A DNA stretch of 64,000 bases, taken from assembly GCA_963681505.1 (NCBI GenBank), contig OY811981.1:4558317-4622316 (forward strand). Reading direction: 5' to 3'. Every line of letters starts with the position of its first letter. Within the stretch, counting starts at the first letter, position 1. The notes under the pieces were generated by a model, which saw nothing but the letters and a program-made list of their open reading frames with translations, was not told where the DNA came from and made no database searches. Below, one piece after another: positions 56,387 to 64,000 of this stretch. The position numbers and the translations under genes were made by a program. Source of the DNA: Eunapius fragilis (taxonomy: Eukaryota; Porifera; Demospongiae; Spongillida; Spongillidae).

Positions 56387-56615
56387 TAATGGCGTCTAGC
56401 GAGTTAGTCCCCGACATTCTAATCGCTGCTTGACTCATTATTGCTATGGAATGCAATTACAATGTTGCAACCGTGACGTCAGACCATGCTGCAATCTGAT
56501 TGGTCCTCCGAAATCGAGGAAAGTCAAAACCAAAATGTTCGATCTATGCTCTTTCCACGTAGCGGTGATGTAATCCACCCGCAGCTGTGGGATTGAGGGT
56601 CTGGGTACGAGACTA

Positions 56616-56880
56616 GAGTCACCATGCATGCTTTACATGTGAAGTGAATGGTTTTGTGCAGATCCGTGCTGTACATAGTCGGGCGGGCCCTACTACCGCG
56701 TTTGGTCAGGTAGTACGGTGGCAAGCCCGACCAAACACCGCCCGACTACGCTCTACAAATGTTGCATGCACAGCTTTTTAACGTTAATACAACATGCCAT
56801 AACATACCTTTGGGTGGTAGTGGTAGTTCTGTGACCCTGCGGTACCGCGTCCTCTCGGCAGCACATTTAGCCAATCCATA
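56616..56880 (-). pseudogene. composite copy D, remnant of intron and end of lysine-rich exon
   Basis: Matches copy B at 50663-50900: gtgaatggttttgtgcagat, the inverted actaccgcgtttggtcagg segment, then the splice-donor region cataacatacctttgggtgg and the exon end encoding RLAKCAAERTRYRR. It stops abruptly at about 56878. Confidence 0.6.
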
Positions 56881-57296
56881 GATTAATGACCTTACGGAAC
56901 GGGATTGGAAACGCTATATCCCTTCCCATTCAGTGCAATGTTTCATCATCGTTTCGCATGAATATGATTAAATTCGCGCGGCTCTGTATACGAGGGGCGA
57001 TTAAGAAACTGGCTTGAGTAGAGACACCAAAGGTAGGAAAAGGCAAATTATGATCGTAAAAATCGTTTAGAAGCTTGTATATTCGGAAGCGCGTCCAAAA
57101 TAACCAGCTTTTAGAGTGCCTAATACAATGGTGCATGAAGCAGTGGATATAGCCTTGTGAATGTAAAGTGGAATTTTTGCACGGATTACTGTGGCAATGT
57201 GGAACAGGTCTAAGGGTTATAAACCAGATGTGTAGCATTACAACCCTCCTTTTTTCAGTTAACTCTTCACGAAATCTGCGTATCTCAATGGGTTCT
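56881..57296. other. no gene seen; possibly LTR or 3' region of the Ty3-type relic
   Basis: Mixed-composition DNA without convincing ORFs. It lies on the 3' side of the minus-strand pol relic, where an LTR would be expected, but I cannot identify LTR ends. Confidence 0.35.
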
Positions 57297-57299
57297 TCA

Positions 57300-57815
57300 C
57301 TAGTCTGCCTCTTGCTGTCCTGGGTGGTGGTGTTGGCCTTTCTTCCACTTGTGGTGAAGTTGGAAGGTTGTTGTCTGTGTTGATGCCTGCTGTTGGACTA
57401 TAGGGGGAACAGGTAGTCCCAACTCAAGTGGTTGATCCTCTTGCTCTGCTTGCACCACAGGTAGTGCAGGATCAGGTTGAACAGATTGTCCCATCTCAAG
57501 TGGTTGATCCTCTTGCTGTGCTTGCTCTGTTTGCACCACAGGTATTGATTGGATCAGGTTGTATTACTTTGTGATGGTTCCACTGGTACAGGGTCATCCC
57601 AAATATCTGTTGTATCCGCTGTTTCACTTGTGGAATTGGATGCTTGCTGAGGAGCTCTTTGCAGATGCCGACTGTTCCTACGGTACTCCTTCCCGTTTGC
57701 AGTTTAGACTACTAACATAGGATCTCGGAGATCCGATTTGCCTGTGACCGTTACAGGTACCCATTCTCCTCTCACTTGTATGTATGCTATATGTCTCCTT
57801 TCAATAGTGGAGGTA
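57300..57815 (-). pseudogene. 3' end of a Ty3/Gypsy-type pol (integrase C-terminal region)
   Basis: Minus-strand frames read a GEWVPVTVTGKSDLRDP segment, then KEYRRNSRHLQRAPQQ, the pattern found at the end of many Ty3-type polyproteins. A Gln/Pro/Glu-rich tail with two tandem units (QEDQPLE) follows, ending at 57300. A stop separates the two motifs and at least one frameshift is present, so it is inactive. The upstream part of the same relic lies beyond the CACTA-like insertion at 63363-64000. Confidence 0.75.
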
Positions 57816-58062
57816 CACGGCCAATAATTTGACAGCGAACCAGGGGCGTTTACGTTGGCGTTACGCTCGAGTATTTGTATCCGCGTAACGCTAGCGATCG
57901 GCACCGCTTTTTAAATTTATTAAAAGTAACATTGTTCGGCGTATCGGTGGCGTGTTGTTGTCAGTACGTGAACGTAAACGTCGATGTATAGCTAGTATTT
58001 TGCAAAAATCCTATACGGTAGCGTTTATGTGTAGTCAATAAGCATTAAAATAAGAATAAAAA

Positions 58063-61000
58063 TTACATCGCATTATGCATACAAAAAATATTAAAACAAT
58101 ACTTGTCATTGTTCCAGTTGTGATGAAACACAGTTTTCGTGACAGAAATCTTGTGCCTTTCAACAGTGGTAGCAGTAATGGTGTTCGTTGCTTTGCATCG
58201 AAGATCACATTGGTGTACCAAAGAAACTGATGTCTTGATGTCTTCAGAAGGAATAAACCGAAGAATGTTTGTACGTGTCATCAAAGGGCATTCAAATTCA
58301 TTCAGGACTGGTGCTCCTTCAGGTGTCAAGACAGACTCCATGTGACGTACAACACAAAAGGTTGCCATGTCGACTTGAAAACAAGCAACCAGAAGTCCGA
58401 TCTCCTAGTATGTATAAGTTTAAGGTTTAAAAGAAACTTCTACATTAATCAATACAAACTTACAGTAATATTGGCTTGTGATTTGTGTTGAATGATGTTA
58501 TTCAAGAGCCCATCAGACCCAACGATGGCACTGCCACTTGTCACTTGTTGGTCTCTGTCCAATCCATGAGGCAGTAGAACTGTGAAACTTGGGTCAAGAC
58601 TGTTCAAGGTAACCTCTCCAACCTCTGCAATGCTTAGCTTTATTAAGTCCAAACTGCATTTAATTGAACTTGAGTGCTACAATAAATGAAGTTAAAATGT
58701 AGAGATTAATTGTTTTGTTAATTGTAATCCCTCCCAAAAAAGCAAACATGCAGGCAAAACGTGCCTTACGCAATGTTCCTGGCTTATGTATATGCTTATT
58801 CTGTTTAGAATCAATTCCGTAGAGATATTCTTGTACTTCTGCTGATTCATAAAGCCTCACTAGGTCATCACCACACCTAAATCATAGAAGGCTAAAGGAC
58901 ATAATACACAAGTAAACTGCATATACCTTTCAGATGGATTGTAGTAACTTCCTGAAAACGTAAACCGTATGCTCTCTTGCACTGCAAAGTTGTTGGCAAT
59001 GTCTTTACTAGGTGCATGTCTGTTACCAAAGATGTTCCATGTTCGAATAAGAGAGTTAAAACTCTCACAACTGAAAGCAGAGATTTAAATGTACAAAAAA
59101 TGTGTTCATTGTACTGTTCTGTGTTAAATGCTGCAGTTGGGCCATACATCAACATATCATCTGGTAGATGGAGTACAAGGTGAACCTTTAGCTTAGTTTT
59201 CCATTCAGGAAGGTGAGTTTCAATTGCAGTGACAAAATTTTGGCACACAGTTTTGTAGTATTCCATCTTCTCTGGATCAAAAGGATCACAATATGCAATT
59301 TTGAACACCTAAAACAAAAAAAAGAATGCAGTAAATTATAACATAATTAAAATTATGAAATGCACACCTTAGACACAGCTATCCAAACTTCTAATTCTGC
59401 TGCAGACAAGTAAGGAGAGAGCACAAAAAGTGCCATCTGAGCCAATGCCTTAAAGTCTCTACATACAAAGGACTTGTAGTGTTTAGCTACATCAGTAGAC
59501 ATCTTCCCTATGTGACCTGATGTTTGAAAGGCAGAAATGCGTGCAGAAAGTTCTGCTCATTGTTGCTGTGAGAGTTGTGGTATTTTAGCTCTCAGCAAGT
59601 ACTTATACAATCCTAACAACAAAGTGTGCAATGTTTCCACTGGAGTACTCCTAAAAAATGCAGTCTGCAATGCACAATTGTTATTAATCCACTTAACAAT
59701 GTAACATACTCATGTAAGTCAAGTGACAATTCCAAGAAAGGATTCTCATACCGTACTCAGTCCTTATGGTACTTTATGCTTGATGGGTTTTAGCTGCCTT
59801 TATCCTCTGCACTTGCATCAGTGAATCATGATCTCACATCAGCCTATAACAGAGTAAGAACATGTAATCACATCAATGCATTCAATATTACACTTACCAT
59901 GCATATCCGACAAAACTTGTGAGTGCTAGAACCTAGATGATTGCATATCTCTGCTGCACGTGGGTTGTCACATAAGAAGCAAATGACTGGAGCAATCACT
60001 ATGACATTGGTGTTGAACAGTGCGTCAAACATCAAAATGCCTTCTTCAAGTGACTGTAATTCATGAACCAATGGAATAGCCATTTCCATAACTGGCACCT
60101 TATTTGATGTGCATGTAAAGTGAATGTTGTGAATTTGTGCATTACTTTTAACTGAAAGACCAGCAAGCTGAATGCAGTATGAGTCAAACTTTTGACTTGT
60201 TTCCACTGTTGTCATCACTGAAAACAACTTAAGGTACCATGACGGCTGGTACACCACCACAAAGAATAGACTTTAACTTCAATTGGTGTGTTGATATAAA
60301 TGCAGTGTACTCCTGTACATACGATGATTGACATTGAAGTATGAATCAAATCTGCATGCAATACTTACTTCATTGGTAAGTTTAACTAGCAAAGTCCCAT
60401 TTTCAGAGTACTTGTAAATGTGCCTTGCCCAGGTGTTGGCTTGTGGCATGACCGCTGTGATACTTGTGACTGGTATCAGCTTCAAATTTGCTATGATGTA
60501 AGAACTGGGCTCAGTTGGATGGTGCTCCAATAATGGTGCTTCTGCAAACACACCATCACGTTGTTCCTAAATATAGAAATGGAGTTACTTGCTTCTTCAT
60601 TACAGATACACATGCAGGCACACAAAGTTATACCTGACATAGAAACTTTTGTATGCAGCATAAATGTTTCACATCATTATAGACGCACTCAACAAAGTCG
60701 TTGAGAAATATATGACCAACAGCAGGTGACACAACCATTGGAGAATAGAACCTCCTATTTGATCTTCACTGCATACCATGGTACATTTCTCTAATGCATG
60801 TAAGAAAAACATCACATTGCTAATTCTTCTGGAGCATCAAGAATGGTACCTGAAATCTTTCAGGAAAACGCACAAGGTTCTTTGAAATTTGATGGTTTTA
60901 CATACATTTCTTTACAGTATCCACAATGGAATTGACATAAAATGGTATCCCACTAGATGTTGTATGCTGAAAATACATAGCCAATCAATAACAGGAGAAT

Positions 61001-61763
61001 GGATAATCAAATGTACCAAGGTTGGTGCTGTGTATCCTGTACAGAGGTGATGCTTCACCATTGTAGTCACACTTCGAAGGGATGAGTGCAGGCATCTTAG
61101 TGTGTGGAAGATGAATTTCAGGCTTCTTTGTCCCTATACATAATACATTTGCTATTCTATGGGTTGTACTGCATGGATTGGGATTTCGTGATGCACTTAT
61201 ATTTATACTCTAAAATGTAGCAATGCTTATGCACCGAGCATCAGATTCTACATCTAGCACAACACACTTTAATCGTAAATTCTTGGCAATGTCCATTTTA
61301 CTTACCATTGGTCAAGGACAATGAGCGATGAGATATGCCATTGCTTCAATCTTTGACGAAAATGGTTTGTACTGTCCATTGACATGAGGGTCACTTTGGA
61401 TGAGACTCATGATAGTAGCACTGTCATCTAGAACATGCACCATACAATTAATAGTATAGTAAACTTGAAAATCAGGATTGCATCCTTACCCTCATCTGTA
61501 CTAGAAGCGTCATCACTGCAACAATCATCAATACTGTTACCATCATCTGACTCACTTGGTTGTGAAGCTGAGACTCCAGACAAAGCAGAGCACGTGGCAG
61601 TAATTGGTTCTTTTATGTACGAGCTAGTTTCATTGTCCATGCTATCACAATAATCAAGTCTTTTCACGTTGTCCAGATGGTACTGCGTTTCTAAGTGCCT
61701 TTCATACTTCGATTTGAAACTGAAGACTTTTCCGCAAATCTCATAATTGTGAGCAGCAGCCAT
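58063..61763 (-). pseudogene. CACTA/EnSpm-type transposase, multi-exon, decayed
   Basis: First exon 61763-61490 encodes a C2H2-like finger (YEICGKVFSFKSKYERHLET) and a Ser/Asp-rich linker. Later segments: SLIQSDPHVNGQYKPFSSKI (61330-61420), TSSGIPFYVNSIVD (60900-60965), the block around 60551-60360 (EPSSYIIANLKLIPVTSI) and the block around 60260-59878 with APVICFLCDNPRAAEICNHL and GSSTHKFCRICM. Then KIGKMSTDVAKHY-type sequence near 59480-59560 and, at 59308-58930, HLVLHLPDDMLMYGPTAAFN followed by TEQYNEH. These are hallmarks, as I recall them, of animal EnSpm/CMC transposases. Nonsense codons (for example after LIAHCP near 61317, near 59557 and in 59700-59850) show it is inactive. The 3' part, 58063-58650, is open but unassigned. 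Confidence 0.65.
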
Positions 61764-61789
61764 TAAAAAACTCCAAAGTCATCCTGAAA

Positions 61790-62926
61790 ATGAACGCATC
61801 ACCTCGTGCGCCTGAAAGAAACAGACACAGAAGTTCAGAGGCTTCTTTCTCACGTACATTGCCCGGCAGTTCATTGGATTTTGAAGCTCGTCACCACCCC
61901 GCAGTGCGTTGGCTTCTGAGGTTTCGTCACTGCCCGGTAGTTCTGAGGCTTTGTTACCAGAGCAGAGATTGAGCACTAGTGGCAACTCGAGTGGCATTGC
62001 TTCGGAACAACACGTTACAAATTCGTCAGGAACATCAAGAGCCATTAGAATCGAGTTGACAGCGATCAACGAACGACTACGGACTATTGAAACAACATTG
62101 AACCGCTTAGAAGAATCTAATGCTGAATTGAAGGTTCTCATTGCTTCAATCGCAAAGGTTAACTTTACGATTAAAGGCAGCAACTACGAGGTATGTGCAT
62201 TTGTATACATGTATGTAAACAAATACAGATATTCATGATTTGCTTGGTAGCTGCCGTTAAAAACAGAGGTTGCAAGATTGTTTTGCATCACTTTATCCCG
62301 AATGCCTTCAAAGGAAGCAATTAGGGTTGGTAATTTGATTATTTGTATAAGTAACATATGTACATTTTTAATAGCAAACTGTTGCAAATGTGATGACATC
62401 TCAAGTGTTAAGGCACGAGTCTTATAAGTTTGATGCTGCTATGAAATTTGCCAAAAGTAGGCTTACTGATTATCGAACCGAGGAACAAAGGAAGGTAGTG
62501 TGCAAAAGATTTATGCATATGTATTATGGTTTATTTAAATACATGCAGTGTTTGGGTCTGCCACCTTACAAAAATCACAAGTCACTCCCAACACACCAAT
62601 TGTATGCTGCAATAATCAAATCTATGAATGGAAGTGAAGACCACGAGGCTGTGTATGTGCGTTACTTGGCACTGTTTGTAAGTATGTTTACATGTACTAT
62701 TTTTATGGCACCATTCATTATCTATTATAATTCTCTACAGCGCTTGTTTATTAGACACTGCAATTCAAAATCTCAAGCCACACATTCGAATTTTAACTCC
62801 TGGACGAGGAAGTACTATAATGAAATAGAAGAAGAGGAATGGATAAGCATAATGCAGTCGGACGTTGGTTATGACTACGAAAAGAATGGGCATGGTCTCA
62901 TTGAGGTTGCTATTGAACAAAGTTGA
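61790..62926 (+). CDS. 301-aa accessory protein of the CACTA-like element
   Basis: Five exons, 61790-61903, 61963-62190, 62251-62325, 62375-62677 and 62741-62926, with GT-AG junctions and phase 0 throughout. AATAAA lies at 62937-62942. The protein begins MNASPRAPERNRHRSSEASF, contains a predicted coiled coil (ELTAINERLRTIETTLNRLE) and a helical region (FDAAMKFAKSRLTDYRTEEQ). It ends in an acidic segment (YYNEIEEEEWISIMQSDVGY) before the stop. I do not recognise a family; its position divergent to the transposase suggests a role in regulation or end binding. The first intron (59 bp) is chosen because it alone joins the ATG frame to the downstream frame; a frameshift is the alternative. Confidence 0.55.
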
Positions 62927-63362
62927 TGAGGAACACAATAAAACAGAACTTTATGCACCCACAGTTCATCATCTCATGGTTAATTCTCATTATCACTGTT
63001 CTTTCAATGCATTGTATCCCATTTGTATGCTCTCGTGATTTCAATATGATTATGATTTATAAAACATTTCTACATTGAATACTACACCTGAAAACATAGT
63101 AATACATGTGTTTGCGTTGAATACCATTCCCATCGCAGCCGTAACGCCAGAGTTATTCATGCAAACAGCGTTACGCTTCGGATAATACCCTACGTAAATT
63201 ACCCGTTTAATTCGCTAGCGTATCCACCCCTATCAAAACAAGCGTAACGCTAACGCTTAAATCACGGTTGCGTATTCGGCACGAATCGATTATCAGGTAC
63301 GTAAATATTGTCAAAGTTTGACCTTCGTTAGCGTTACGCATCCGGTAGGAATTGGCCGTGTA

Positions 63363-64000
63363 GTTCCTTCGAGCCTCGGTCATGGTAGTACTTTTGCTGC
63401 ATCTTTTGTTGTTCCATTTGAGCTTGAGCGCTTTTGAAGTTGACCACTTCAGGTTTCAAACGATTTGATACAGTAGGTATACATGTGCGTAGTGTCTGCG
63501 ACTCATCAGAAGTTGGGCAGGTGAACCAACATTGTCAATTTAGGAGTGTTCCTGTACTCTAGTCTACTCAAGTATGGATCCTGATGGTCTGCTTTGGCCT
63601 GTTTAGAAGTCGTTTCACTGTTTGCACAAATTTCTCTGCCAATCCGTTTGCTTGTGGATGGTAAGGGCTTGTGGTTATGTGTGTGAAACCCTATTCATTT
63701 CCAAAACTCTTGAATTCAGCTGATGAGAACTGTGGACCATTGTCACTTCTCAGGAATCTAGGTATTCCATGGCTGGCAAAGATGGATTTGGTGTGAGTGA
63801 TGACTGTCCGGCTAGTGTGTCCTCCAGTTGGCAAAATTCAAAGTATCGTAAGTAGTAGTCAACTATGAGTAAATAGTCATTGTTGTTCCATTGGAATAGG
63901 TCCATTGCCACCGAGTCCCATGGTTTGTCTGGTGTTGGTTCTGATATCAGTGGTTCTTTGCTGTTTGATTCACGGTACCTCTGACATATTTAATACTTTC
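63363..64000 (-). pseudogene. Ty3/Gypsy-type integrase fragment, frameshifted and stopped
   Basis: Reading minus from the window edge: the end of the HHCC finger (CQRYRES), then the catalytic core with its first Asp in VAMDLFQW, second Asp in SDNGPQF and Glu in NGLAEKF, then the connecting region with HDRGSKEL just before the nested element. A one-base frameshift lies near 63826 and an in-frame TAG after KSFGNE near 63688. The 5' part of pol and the 5' LTR are beyond the window. Confidence 0.8.

Larger units (their letters stand above)
55108..56615. mobile_element. 1508-bp P-like TIR transposon carrying a captured PIGN-like gene fragment
   Basis: Inverted ends TAGTCGCGTACCCAGACCC and its complement at 56597-56615, extending about 65 bp through ccacagctgcgggtggatta and catcaccgctacg. 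They are clearly related to the ends of the 548-bp element at 37589-38136. Flanks are TGTCACCA (left) and AGTCACCA (right), a near-perfect 8-bp duplication. Composite copy B has the unoccupied region near 50653-50685 (acacacagttgcatgcttta). No transposase is inside; the cargo is a fragment of a host membrane-protein gene. Confidence 0.8.
57816..63360. mobile_element. 5.5-kb CACTA/EnSpm-like transposon nested in the Ty3-type pol
   Basis: Ends CACGGCCAAT (left) and ATTGGCCGTG (right), flanked by TA on both sides (57814-57815 and 63361-63362). Subterminal regions at both ends carry several GCGTTACGC/GCGTAACGC words, as expected for transposase-binding repeats. Deleting the element with one TA makes the host pol relic continuous in frame at this point, so the boundaries are firm. 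It contains a decayed transposase on minus and an accessory gene on plus, starting 26 bp apart in opposite directions. Confidence 0.8.

Overview
The window is a piece of an animal nuclear genome. It holds intron-rich housekeeping and ciliary genes with GT-AG introns, many hairpin MITEs, Tigger/pogo, CACTA-like, P-like and Ty3-type elements, and one 200-base assembly gap. The dispersed lysine-rich repeat gene (units like KADPEKKKASVRDSY) and the abundance of tacatgta words remind me of demosponge genomes such as Amphimedon. That placement is recall, not a search result.

Left third (1-31225): three conserved genes lie close together. An FBXW7-type F-box/WD40 ubiquitin-ligase subunit (minus strand, 14 exons visible, 3' end beyond the window) starts 131 bp downstream of the stop of CCDC40 (minus, 18 exons), a scaffold protein of the axonemal 96-nm repeat. 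CCDC40 is head-to-head with VPS16 (plus, 25 exons, 833 aa), a core subunit of HOPS/CORVET; only 96 bp separate the two start codons. All three reconstructions keep reading phase across every junction. VPS16 carries two introns with perfect U12-type donors and FBXW7 has two apparent GC-AG introns. Long introns are filled with fold-back MITEs and minisatellites.

Middle (31226-36329): an intronless bacterial-type alpha/beta hydrolase (minus) and a three-exon gene for an 81-aa protein with natural histidine tracts at both ends. The small gene has its own TATA box and AATAAA signal.

Right half (36330-64000) is nested mobile DNA. A repeated unit recurs: hairpin MITE, proline/RGG-rich last exon, then lysine-rich first exon with a TATA box, all on the minus strand. 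Copy A is split by a 548-bp P-element-like transposon with a THAP remnant and by an 8.4-kb palindromic element whose arms are polypurine/polypyrimidine arrays. Copy B contains a 1.3-kb minus-strand LTR mini-retrotransposon with near-identical LTRs and a perfect 5-bp target duplication. Its duplicated 5' flank is hit by a Tigger/pogo element with a frameshifted transposase. Copy D contains a second P-like element (1508 bp) that carries a fragment of a host PIGN-like gene. At the far right a Ty3-type pol relic is interrupted by a 5.5-kb CACTA-like element with a decayed transposase and a divergent, apparently intact 301-aa accessory gene.

The host genes act in separate pathways (protein turnover, ciliary motility, endolysosomal fusion). 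Nothing in the sequence shows a functional link between them beyond shared intergenic spaces.
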